DNA from: DASWNP01 sp036399175
GTDB taxonomy: Bacteria; Acidobacteriota; Blastocatellia; Pyrinomonadales; Pyrinomonadaceae
Assembly: GCA_036399175.1 (NCBI GenBank)
Contig: DASWNP010000006.1
Span: 110,959-174,958 of the forward strand
DNA: 64,000 nucleotides
Reading direction: 5' to 3'
Made by a program: the position numbers and the translations under genes. This document shows positions 51,810 to 59,221 of the stretch, piece by piece; position 1 is the first letter of the stretch; every line of letters begins with the position of its first letter. Below the pieces are notes generated by a model. The model ran no database searches, was not told the origin of the DNA, and was given only the letters and a program-made list of their open reading frames with translations.

Positions 51810-51815
51810 TTAGAT
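51713..51815 (+). mobile_element. attC: attC-like recombination site (imperfect palindrome)
   Basis: The outer core sites are ATCTAAC (51713-51719, RYYYAAC) and GTTAGAT (51809-51815, GTTRRRY), perfect complements. Inside, CGGCATGCACCCGACCCGC (51722-51740) pairs with GCGGGCGGGTGATGCCG (about 51790-51806), leaving two unpaired bases (G and A) on one strand, as in real attC sites where extrahelical bases set strand choice. Total length 103 bases is within the known range. The ending GCGTTAGATGC matches the ending of well-known cassette attC sites. Confidence 0.75.
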
Positions 51816-51864
51816 GCTTACGTTACCGTGTGCTAGTATGCGTTCATTTGGAGGCAGGGGTCGG

Positions 51865-52089
51865 ATGAAATCCATCAAAATCATTATCGAAAAGCACGCG
51901 GACGGATACGTCGCTTACCCGCTCGGACTCAAGGGTGTGGTGGTTGGCGAAGGTGATTCTTACGAAGAGGCTCTGGCTGACGTGAAGTCAGCCATCAGCT
52001 TCCACGTCGAGACGTTTGGGGCAGAGGCTCTGGAGGATGAATCGCCCGTGCTGGAAGCCTTCATCGCGGAAGCCGGGGTTGCAGCGTAG
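51865..52089 (+). CDS. hicB: HicB-like antitoxin
   Basis: A 74-residue protein with the partial RNase H-like fold of HicB: IKIIIEKHADGYVAYPLGLK, VVVGEGDSYEEALADVKSAI and FHVETFGAEAL. The ATG at 51865 has GGAGG at 51850-51854; the upstream extension to 51814 would run into the attC site. HicB neutralises the HicA mRNA interferase. It is intact, but its partner, starting at the overlapping GTG (52089), is only a fragment. Confidence 0.82.
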   Translation: MKSIKIIIEKHADGYVAYPLGLKGVVVGEGDSYEEALADVKSAISFHVETFGAEALEDESPVLEAFIAEAGVAA

Positions 52090-52178
52090 TGTCGAAGTTT
52101 CCCGTCGATGCGCCGAAGAGTAGAGTCATAAAAGCATTAACGGTTCTCGGCTTTCGGGTGGTGAATGAAGAGAAATGA
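52089..52178 (+). pseudogene. hicA: Truncated HicA toxin fragment
   Basis: It starts at GTG overlapping the hicB stop and encodes 29 residues (SKFPVDAPKSRVIKAL ... LGFRVVNEEK), the classical first third of HicA. It then stops; the catalytic His of the usual HisSer/Met motif and the rest of the dsRNA-binding-like fold are missing, and I cannot find them in other frames nearby. The sequence passes directly into the next antitoxin gene, so this looks like a recombination junction between two toxin-antitoxin modules. Confidence 0.8.
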
Positions 52179-52179
52179 G

Positions 52180-52413
52180 ATGGAAACTATTGAGCTAACA
52201 CTTGATGAATCATTATTGGCGGAAGTTGACCGCGTGACGCAGAAACTGGCGATGACGCGCGGCGATTTTGCTCGTCTTGCTTTGGAAATGGCGTTGAGAA
52301 ATCAGAAAACAATCGCGCGGGAACAGCAGCACGCTCAAGGCTACGCTCGGAATCCAGTCAAGCCGGAAGAATTTGACGATTGGGAGTCGGAGCAGGTCTG
52401 GAGTGAGTTGTGA
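52180..52413 (+). CDS. MazE/ribbon-helix-helix-like antitoxin
   Basis: A 77-residue protein: METIELTLDESLLAEVDRVT, then QKLAMTRGDFARLALEMAL, a ribbon-helix-helix DNA-binding N-terminus, then an extended C-terminal toxin-wrapping region (NPVKPEEFDDWESEQVWSEL). An ATG five codons upstream (52165) overlaps the hicA fragment and is an alternative start. Its stop overlaps the GTG of the toxin gene. Probable repressor of its own operon and inhibitor of the following MazF-like protein. Confidence 0.82.
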   Translation: METIELTLDESLLAEVDRVTQKLAMTRGDFARLALEMALRNQKTIAREQQHAQGYARNPVKPEEFDDWESEQVWSEL

Positions 52414-52652
52414 GACAAGGGGATGTCTATTGGTATACATTCCGCGCTCCCGACAAGCGTCGCCCGGTACTGATTCTGACACGCAGCTCGGCTATTCCCT
52501 TCCTGACCGGCATCACTATTGCGCCAATCACAACCACAATTCGTGGTATTCCGTCAGAAGTCCTACTCACGCCGACAGAAGATGGAATGTTTGCGGATTG
52601 CGTGGTGAATACGGACAACGTTCAGACCATCCAGAAGGCTAAATTCGCATGA
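52410..52652 (+). CDS. Short PemK/MazF-type toxin, C-terminus missing
   Basis: It starts at GTG (52410) overlapping the antitoxin stop. RQGDVYWYTFRAPDKRRPVL and ILTRSSAIPFLTGITIAPIT are the conserved MazF N-terminal strands with the Arg of the active site; FADCVVNTDNVQTIQKAKFA is the middle block. Normal members run ~105-115 residues and end with a helix after an ITxLS segment; this one stops at 80. The missing part contributes to the fold and dimer, so activity is doubtful. The stop codon overlaps the start of a tiny membrane protein gene. Confidence 0.78.
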   Translation: MRQGDVYWYTFRAPDKRRPVLILTRSSAIPFLTGITIAPITTTIRGIPSEVLLTPTEDGMFADCVVNTDNVQTIQKAKFA

Positions 52653-52843
52653 GATTAGTCCTCTTATTCATCGCATGCTTGCTGGTCGTGGGGGTCGTAT
52701 CAACTATCATAGGGCTGGTCACCGGATTCGTGCCGGGCATCTTACCCGTCATCATAGCGACGACGCTTCTGACGGCGGCGGTGAACAACAGGCTGGAGTC
52801 GCGGAGGATAAAGAAAGAGCTGGAGCGAGAGGGACTGGAATAG
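52649..52843 (+). CDS. Tiny membrane protein, unknown
   Basis: A 64-residue protein with two probable membrane helices (LVLLFIACLLVVGVVSTIIG and GILPVIIATTLLTAAV) and a basic, charged tail (NNRLESRRIKKELEREGLE). It starts at an ATG overlapping the stop of the short MazF (ATGA), so it may be translationally coupled. It occupies the place where the MazF C-terminus should be. I know no family. Confidence 0.55.
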   Translation: MRLVLLFIACLLVVGVVSTIIGLVTGFVPGILPVIIATTLLTAAVNNRLESRRIKKELEREGLE

Positions 52844-52883
52844 TTGAAGCTTACCGCTTCCGTCTTCCGAGTTGCATTTCATA

Positions 52884-53468
52884 ATGATTCAAACACTTCG
52901 TCATTTGCGTCACATCGTCGATTGGAATTTGCGGGGCAAGCCTGCGCCGCCGCCGCACGTCGTCAAGCAGCGCGCAATCAAGAGCTATCAGAAGCGTTTC
53001 GGGTTGCAAGTCTTCGTCGAGACGGGAACTTATCTGGGCGAGATGATTGATGCACTGAAGTCGAGCTTCAGGGAGCTTTACTCGATTGAGTTGAGCGAGG
53101 AACTTTACGGGAGAGCCGTCCAAAGGTTCGCCGCCGACGCGCACGTCCGAATCATGCAGGGCGATAGCGGCGACGTGCTGCCCCGTATCCTCGAAAGAGT
53201 CTCCGAGCCGTGTCTCTTCTGGCTCGACGGTCATTTCTCCGGCGGCATCACGGCGCAGGGCGCGCTCGATTTTCCGATTCTCAAAGAGCTTGAGCACATC
53301 GGACGGCACACGGTTAAAAATCACGTCATCCTCATCGACGACGCGCGCTTCTTCTCTGGAGAGATGGATGCGCCCGACCGCGCGCAGATTTCGGCGAGCC
53401 TGCGCGAAATCAATCCGGCCTACCGCATCGAAGAGAAGGACGACATCATCAGGGCGTTCGTCGGATAG
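52884..53468 (+). CDS. Methyltransferase-like protein (Rossmann fold)
   Basis: A 194-residue protein: LQVFVETGTYLGEMIDALKS (motif I-like, ETGTYLG), LYSIELSEELYGRAVQRFAA, VRIMQGDSGDVLPRIL, LFWLDGHFSGG and VILIDDARFFSGEMDAPD. The pattern ETGT...SIE...GDS...LDGH is shared by a group of small SAM-dependent methyltransferases (TylF-related) in glycan loci; acidic residues near LDGH and IDDAR could bind a metal. An ATG four codons upstream is possible. Its substrate is unknown. It is the first glycan gene after the accessory patch. Confidence 0.75.
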   Translation: MIQTLRHLRHIVDWNLRGKPAPPPHVVKQRAIKSYQKRFGLQVFVETGTYLGEMIDALKSSFRELYSIELSEELYGRAVQRFAADAHVRIMQGDSGDVLPRILERVSEPCLFWLDGHFSGGITAQGALDFPILKELEHIGRHTVKNHVILIDDARFFSGEMDAPDRAQISASLREINPAYRIEEKDDIIRAFVG

Positions 53469-53519
53469 AGGCGCGCGCGCGCAAGGGTTCGCCCGCGAGG
53501 GAACAGAGAGTCGATTCAG

Positions 53520-54293
53520 ATGTTCAGGGGTTTGATAAAAAAGGCCATCGGCCTCTACCTGCTTCCTTTGAGGGGCAACGATAAGCTCTTCTACTACGTC
53601 AAGGGCACGTTCTTCACCGACGGCACGGAGCATCTCTACTGGGCGACGCGCTACATCAAGCGACGCGGCGGCGGCGTCCCGAAAGATTCCATCATCATCG
53701 ACGTGGGCGGCTTCAACGGCGGGACGGCTCTCTACTTCGCCTCGCAGTTCGAGGGGTTGAAGGTCTATTGTATCGAGCCCAACAGCAAGATGCTGCCGTC
53801 GCTCAAAGAGGTGGAAGCGGCGAACGAGCGTATTCGTGTGCGAAACATCGCGCTCGGCGCGGCGCGCGGCGAAGCGACGCTGCACGTCACTTCAAACGAC
53901 CTCTCTTCTTCGCTGAACGAGCTGAGCGCGGAGGAGCTCCGGCGCACGCCCGAGTCGTTTCAGGAGATGCTCAGGGAAGAGCGTTCGATACAGGTGAGAG
54001 TCTCGACGCTCGACGATGAGTTTGCCGACGCGCCGCCGGTGCTTCTGATTAAGCTCGACACGCAGGGGACGGAGCTGGACATCCTGAAGGGCGGAACTGA
54101 AGTTTTGCGGAAGACGAAGTTCGTGCTCGCAGAGATGAACAACCACCGTTTCTACAAGAACACCTGCCAGTATTACGAGGTGGACGAATACCTGCGCGGG
54201 CGCGGTTTCCGGCTGGTCGATGTGGTCGTCTCCTATCGAGGCGACGACGGAGTGACGGAGTATGATGCTCTGTATGAAAACTTAAGCTTATGA
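53520..54293 (+). CDS. FkbM-family methyltransferase (fourth of four)
   Basis: A 257-residue enzyme with SIIIDVGGFNGGTALYFASQ (motif I), VYCIEPNSKMLPSLKEVE, NIALGAARGEATLHV and LLIKLDTQGTELDILKGG, the FkbM signature with Gln instead of Glu. It overlaps the next gene by four bases, so they are probably co-translated. Probable sugar O-methyltransferase. Confidence 0.86.
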   Translation: MFRGLIKKAIGLYLLPLRGNDKLFYYVKGTFFTDGTEHLYWATRYIKRRGGGVPKDSIIIDVGGFNGGTALYFASQFEGLKVYCIEPNSKMLPSLKEVEAANERIRVRNIALGAARGEATLHVTSNDLSSSLNELSAEELRRTPESFQEMLREERSIQVRVSTLDDEFADAPPVLLIKLDTQGTELDILKGGTEVLRKTKFVLAEMNNHRFYKNTCQYYEVDEYLRGRGFRLVDVVVSYRGDDGVTEYDALYENLSL

Positions 54294-55240
54294 TTGTCGT
54301 CGCCAGCAAGCCGGGACAGCTAGCCAACCTGCTCTTTCTCTCCGCCCAATTCATCGCCTGCGCGCGAGAGAACCATTTCACTCTCGTCAACCCCGCCTTT
54401 GAAGATTACGCGCGCTACTTCGAGACGACCCGCCGCGACCTCTTCTGTCGCTACCCGCCGCGCGAGTCTATGCTTCCCGCAACCGCCGCGCTCAGGAAGA
54501 TTCTTTATCGCACCTGTTATTACGCGGCGCGCGTGCTGGTGAGAAGCCGCGTCGAGACGAGATTTCTTCGAGCCATCGCGCTCGATTGGGAAGAGCGGTT
54601 CAACCTGGGCGACGCCGAGTTTCGCGCCTCGCTCGCCGCGAGGCGACAACTCATCTTCGCGCAGGGGTGGCTCTTTCGAGACGACGAGGCCGTGAGCAGG
54701 CAGGCCGGGGAGGTTCGGAAATTTTTCGAGCCATTGGCAGAGCACCGCGAGCGCGTCGCGTCGCTCGTCGCCGAAGCGCGCGGGGGCGCGGACGTGCTCG
54801 TCGGCGTGCACATCCGGCAGGGCGACTACCGGACACATCTGGGCGGGCGATACTTCTACGAGCTTGAGGTTTACGCATCGCTGATGGAGCGCGTCGCGGC
54901 GACGCTCGGCGCAGAAGGCCGCCGCGTCAGGTTTCTCATCTGCTCGAACGAGCCGCAGGAGGGCGATGCGCTCTCGCGCTTGAGCTGGACGGCGGGCACA
55001 GGCCATCTCGTCGAAGACCTCTACGCGCTCGCCGCATGCGATTACATCCTCGGGCCGCCGAGCACTTTTACGATGTGGGCTTCCTTCTACGGCGAAGTCC
55101 CGCTCTACTTCGTCGAAGACCCCGAGCGCACGCCGCGCACGGAAGATTTCGTCGTCTGCGACCCGGCGAGTTTTCGTTCGCCGACCGATACGGGCATCGT
55201 CTCCGCGCAGGCCGGGAGAGAGGCGAAGGTCTCAGCTTGA
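54290..55240 (+). CDS. GT11-like glycosyltransferase, fucosyltransferase candidate
   Basis: A 316-residue protein with VGVHIRQGDYRTHLGG (about 180), matching the H-x-R-(R/Q)-x-D-Y nucleotide-binding motif of alpha-1,2/1,6-fucosyltransferases, and YILGPPSTFTMWASFYG, the second conserved block (G-x-S-S/T-F-x-W). It starts PGQLANLLFLSAQFIA, typical of this fold. With gmd and fcl only 5 kb away, GDP-L-fucose is the likely donor. The family match is partial (Gln for the second Arg), so other sugars are possible. Confidence 0.75.
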   Translation: MIVVASKPGQLANLLFLSAQFIACARENHFTLVNPAFEDYARYFETTRRDLFCRYPPRESMLPATAALRKILYRTCYYAARVLVRSRVETRFLRAIALDWEERFNLGDAEFRASLAARRQLIFAQGWLFRDDEAVSRQAGEVRKFFEPLAEHRERVASLVAEARGGADVLVGVHIRQGDYRTHLGGRYFYELEVYASLMERVAATLGAEGRRVRFLICSNEPQEGDALSRLSWTAGTGHLVEDLYALAACDYILGPPSTFTMWASFYGEVPLYFVEDPERTPRTEDFVVCDPASFRSPTDTGIVSAQAGREAKVSA

Positions 55241-56313
55241 CGTTGGAACTCAAAGAGGATGCACGCGAGCTTTCGTGCGTTTCGCTCGTCGTCCCCGTGC
55301 GCGACGAGGCGGCGACGATTGGAGAGCTGCTCCGGAGCATCGCGGCGCAGACGCGCCGACCCGACGAGGTAGTCTTCGTCGATGGCGGAAGCCGCGACGA
55401 GACGGTGGCGCTGCTCAGAGATGCGAGCGCAGTCGTCGGCGCGCGTGTGCGCGTCGTCGAGGCGGGCGATGCGACGCCGGGGCGTGGCCGCAACGTCGGC
55501 ATCGAAGCGGCGCGCTGCGAGTGGATTGCTTTGACGGACGCGGGCAATCGTCTTGAGCCGGATTGGCTTGAGCGTCTGCTCGAAGTCGTGCAGAAAGACG
55601 AGTCAATCGAGGTCGTCTACGGCAACTACGAGCCGGTCACGTCCACTTTCTTCGAGCGCTGCGCGGCACTGACTTATCCCGCGCCGAAGCATCTGCGCGA
55701 GGGCGAATTGATGCGCGCGCCCTTCATCGCTTCGTCGCTTTTGAGGCGCGAGGTGTGGCGCAGGGTAGGCGGGTTTCCAGACCTTCGCGCCGCAGAGGAT
55801 TTGATGTTCATGGAGGCCGTCGAGCGCGAAGGCTTCCGCACGGGCTGGGCTCCGCGCGCGACCGTCCACTGGCAACTGCGCCCGACGCTCGCGAGCACCT
55901 TTCGCAAGTTCGTGCTCTACTCGCGCCACAACGTCTGGGCTGGCCGACAGCGTTTCTGGCATTACGGCGTCGCAAGGCAGTACGCGCTGGCCGCGCCCTT
56001 CCTTCTGCTCGCCATCGTGCACAGCGCCTGGTGGCTTCTGCTTCCCGTCGCGGGCGTGCTCGCGCGGGCGGCCAGGAGCATCTGGCGTCGCAGGGAAGGA
56101 AGAAGCATCCTCTGGGCTCTCAACCCGGCGCAACTGGCGGGCGTGACGCTTCTGATTCTGACTATCGACCTCGCAACCTTCATCGGCTGGGCGCAGGCTC
56201 GACTTCGGACGCCGCCCGAGCACGCCGCTCAAGCGACGGCGACGGGAAAGTCGGGGTCTGAAAGTTTCAGCGAGACGAGACTCAGACGAAATCCGACGAA
56301 GCAGGATGATTAA
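55237..56313 (+). CDS. Family 2 glycosyltransferase with C-terminal membrane helices
   Basis: A 358-residue protein. The GT2 core is CVSLVVPVRDEAATIGELLR, VVFVDGGSRDETVALL and GRGRNVGIEAARCEWIALTD (TDAG as metal site), with RAAEDLMFMEAVEREG (ED motif). Two hydrophobic stretches (about 250-275 and 300-325) probably anchor it in the membrane. No ATG fits; the TTG at 55237 overlapping the upstream stop is the best start. The frame extends upstream into the previous gene but is Arg-rich and rejected. Confidence 0.84.
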   Translation: MTLELKEDARELSCVSLVVPVRDEAATIGELLRSIAAQTRRPDEVVFVDGGSRDETVALLRDASAVVGARVRVVEAGDATPGRGRNVGIEAARCEWIALTDAGNRLEPDWLERLLEVVQKDESIEVVYGNYEPVTSTFFERCAALTYPAPKHLREGELMRAPFIASSLLRREVWRRVGGFPDLRAAEDLMFMEAVEREGFRTGWAPRATVHWQLRPTLASTFRKFVLYSRHNVWAGRQRFWHYGVARQYALAAPFLLLAIVHSAWWLLLPVAGVLARAARSIWRRREGRSILWALNPAQLAGVTLLILTIDLATFIGWAQARLRTPPEHAAQATATGKSGSESFSETRLRRNPTKQDD

Positions 56314-56354
56314 CCGGGTGAATTCCTATCCTAACCGCGAGGCGACGACAAAGC

Positions 56355-57599
56355 ATGACGCTTAAAGGCAGGCGCGTGCTCTTCATCTCGTACAACGGCA
56401 TGCTCGACCCGCTCGGGCAGAGCCAGGTTATCCCTTACCTGCGCGAGCTGAGCGAGCGCGAGGGCGTGCGTTTCACTCTGCTCAGTTTCGAGCGCGAGGC
56501 CGCTTTCGGAGACGAGGGCGAAGCGCGCTCGCAGGAGTTGAAGATAGAACTGTCGGCGCGCGGGATAGAGTGGCATCGGATGCGTTATCATCGACGCCCG
56601 TCGCTTCCCGCAACCGTCTACGATGTGCTCGCGGGCACGCGCTACGCGAAGCGGCTCGTGCGCCGAAACAGAATCGAGCTGGTACACGCGCGTAGCCACA
56701 TCCCCGCGACGATGGCGCTCGCCCTTAAGCGAGACCTCGGGACACGGATGATTTTCGACGTGCGCGGGCTGCTGGCCGAAGAGTATCGGGACGCCGGACA
56801 CTGGCGCGCGGGGAGCTTCAAGTATCGCCTGACGAAACGAATGGAGCGGCGCGCGTTTGCCGCCGCCGACGGCGTAGTCACTCTCACCGAGCGCATCTGG
56901 GAGATAATCAGGGATTGGGATGGCTTACGCGGTCGAGCGGTCGCGCATCAGGTGATTCCGTGCTGCGCCGACCTTGAGCGTTTCCGCTTCGACGCCGTCG
57001 CGCGGCGAGAGAGACGCGCCGAGCTTAACTTGAGCAAGCGCTTCGTCCTCGTCTACAGTGGCTCGATTGGCGGCTGGTATCTCGAAGGCGAGATGTCCGA
57101 CTTCTTCAAGGCTCTCAAAAGGGAGCGCCCCGACGCGCATTTTCTCTGGCTGACGCCCGGCTCGCACGAGCGCGTCGAAGCCCTGATGCGAGAGCGAGGA
57201 CTGGAGCGCGAAAGCTACACGGTGCGCGCCGCGCCGTCCTCGGAGGTGGCCTCTTATCTCTCGGCGAGCGATGCGGGAATAGCTTTCATCAAGCCCTGTT
57301 TCTCGAAGCTCGCTTCGTCGCCGACGAAGACGGCCGAGTATCTGGCGTGCGGTCTGCCGGTCGTCCTCAACGTGGGCGTGGGCGATAGCGACCTGCTGGT
57401 GACGCGTGAAAGAGTCGGCGCGCTCGTCGCGGAGTTCACGACCGCCGAATACGCGCGTGCTTCCGCGCTCGTCCGTTCGATGTCTGAAGAGCGCGAAGCG
57501 ACGCAAAGGCACGCGCGCGAAGTAGTCGAGCGGCTCTTCGACGTGCGGAGGGTGGGGCTCGAAGGCTACGCGCGCCTCTACGAAGAGGTGCTCGGGTGA
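56355..57599 (+). CDS. Family 4 glycosyltransferase
   Basis: A 414-residue GT-B enzyme: VLFISYNGMLDPLGQSQVIP, LVHARSHIPATMALALKRDL, MIFDVRGLLAEEYRDAGHW and VYSGSIGGWYLEGEMSDFFK; the donor signature is SSPTKTAEYLACGLPVVLNV with the conserved Glu. It lacks a membrane segment. The last four bases overlap the GTG start of the next gene, implying coupling. Confidence 0.9.
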   Translation: MTLKGRRVLFISYNGMLDPLGQSQVIPYLRELSEREGVRFTLLSFEREAAFGDEGEARSQELKIELSARGIEWHRMRYHRRPSLPATVYDVLAGTRYAKRLVRRNRIELVHARSHIPATMALALKRDLGTRMIFDVRGLLAEEYRDAGHWRAGSFKYRLTKRMERRAFAAADGVVTLTERIWEIIRDWDGLRGRAVAHQVIPCCADLERFRFDAVARRERRAELNLSKRFVLVYSGSIGGWYLEGEMSDFFKALKRERPDAHFLWLTPGSHERVEALMRERGLERESYTVRAAPSSEVASYLSASDAGIAFIKPCFSKLASSPTKTAEYLACGLPVVLNVGVGDSDLLVTRERVGALVAEFTTAEYARASALVRSMSEEREATQRHAREVVERLFDVRRVGLEGYARLYEEVLG

Positions 57600-59167
57600 G
57601 AAGCTTCGAGGCGTCGGGTTTGAAAAGCATCGGAGCGCGCGGCTCGAAGAGGCTTCGAGGCGGGCGCGTCGAGCAGTTGAGGAAATCTGTCGGGTCGGAA
57701 GGTAGTGCGAAAATTGGGGGGCGAGTGCTGGCTATTCTGAGAAGACTTGAGCCTGTTCATCGACGCCGCGCCGTGCGTTTGCTCGGGGCGGCCATCTGCC
57801 TGCACATGCTGCTCACGGCCTGCGTCTTTTTTAGCGGCAGGCTGGGGCTGCTTCCGAGCTTCTTTGAAGTGAACGGCATCGCGGTCGCGTCCGACGGTTT
57901 CGTCTATCACCCGGAGGCGATTGCGCTCGTCGAAATGCTCGGCTCGGAAGGATTCAATGCGTGGCTCGACGCGCCCTCGCCCTTTCACCTGAAACTCTAT
58001 TCGCTCTCCTACGCGCTCCTTCACCGTCTCTCCGGCTTCAACATTCTAAGCGCCGAGCCGCTCAACCTTTTTTACTATCTGGCGATTATCTGGCTGGTCT
58101 TCCGTCTGGGGCGCGAGGCGTTCGACCGGCGAGTCGGCTTTCTGGCCGCCGTCGCCGTCGCGCTGTGGCCTTCCTTTCTGCTGCACACGACGCAGCTTTT
58201 GAAAGACCCGCTCTTCATCGCCTCGATGCTCTCGCTCATGCTGGTGCTCGCGGGCTGGCTTCGACGCGAGCATTCGTGGCGAAAGGGTCTATTGCTCGGC
58301 GCGGCGGGGGGCGGGGCGAGCGCGCTCTTGTGGCTTGTGAGAAGCGAGATGTGGGAGGTGGTGCTCGCCATCATCTCGCTCGGCGTCGGGCTGCTCGTCG
58401 TGCGCCAGCTTCTCGAACGACGAATGCTGAGGGGCAACGCGGCCGGGGCATGCGTGCTCGTCGTCCTCGCCCTGAGCGTTCCCCGGGTGATGAAGACTTA
58501 CGAGCCGTTCGGCGCTTATCGCGCGACGGATACGGGGGGCGTGACGCAGGTCGAAGAGACGAAAAACGTAAACGAGCGCGACGCCGCGAGCGGCCTCGAA
58601 CAAATCAGGGCGAGCGAGGCGTCGGCTGCCGGAGGGCAGACTCTCTGGCTGAGACTCTGGCGAAAGCCGCAGGCGCTGGCCGCGCGCATCGGCGGCATTC
58701 GACGCAAGTTCATCGTCGAGTATCCGAGCGCCACCTCGAACATAGACACCGAGGTTCGCTTCCAAGACCTCGGAGGCTTCCTGCGCTACGTGCCGCGCGC
58801 CGTCGTCATCGGCTTCTTCGCGCCTTTCCCCGATATGTGGTTCGTCAAGAAAGCGCAGGTCGGACTGGCGGGCAGGATGTTCAGCGGACTTGAGACCATC
58901 GCCATCTACGCCTGCGAGGCTCTGGCCGTCTTCGGCCTTTGGCGACGAAGGCGACATCTGCCCGCGTGGCTGCTCGTGCTGGCGGCGGCGGTCGGCGTCG
59001 CTTCGCTCGGCATCGTCGTCGTCAACATCGGCACGCTCTATCGCCTGCGCTACGTTTTCTGGATGCTCGTCGTCATCCTCGGCGTTGACGGCGCGATGCA
59101 GCTTCGCCGGAGGGGCTCGGCGACGAACGCGGCGGATGATTTGCCGCGCGGCGCGCGTGAGTTGTAG
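57596..59167 (+). CDS. Multi-membrane GT-C-like protein (ArnT/PMT type)
   Basis: A 523-residue protein with about ten membrane helices. After a basic N-terminal region (about 1-55, probably cytoplasmic) come LLGAAICLHMLLTACVFFSG and a loop with SDGFVYHPEAIAL, where an Asp in the first outer loop is expected for GT-C catalysis. WPSFLLHTTQLLKDPLFIAS resembles the KDP block of the PMT/glycosyltransferase-39 group and also occurs in the last gene of the window. Likely role: transfer of a lipid-linked sugar outside the membrane, or polymerisation. The GTG start is by overlap only; the real start may lie further in. Confidence 0.72.
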   Translation: MRSFEASGLKSIGARGSKRLRGGRVEQLRKSVGSEGSAKIGGRVLAILRRLEPVHRRRAVRLLGAAICLHMLLTACVFFSGRLGLLPSFFEVNGIAVASDGFVYHPEAIALVEMLGSEGFNAWLDAPSPFHLKLYSLSYALLHRLSGFNILSAEPLNLFYYLAIIWLVFRLGREAFDRRVGFLAAVAVALWPSFLLHTTQLLKDPLFIASMLSLMLVLAGWLRREHSWRKGLLLGAAGGGASALLWLVRSEMWEVVLAIISLGVGLLVVRQLLERRMLRGNAAGACVLVVLALSVPRVMKTYEPFGAYRATDTGGVTQVEETKNVNERDAASGLEQIRASEASAAGGQTLWLRLWRKPQALAARIGGIRRKFIVEYPSATSNIDTEVRFQDLGGFLRYVPRAVVIGFFAPFPDMWFVKKAQVGLAGRMFSGLETIAIYACEALAVFGLWRRRRHLPAWLLVLAAAVGVASLGIVVVNIGTLYRLRYVFWMLVVILGVDGAMQLRRRGSATNAADDLPRGAREL

Positions 59168-59221
59168 TCTGAGACAAAAGGCCGAGCTTTCGGTGCGAGA
59201 GAGATAAGAAGATTATTTAGC

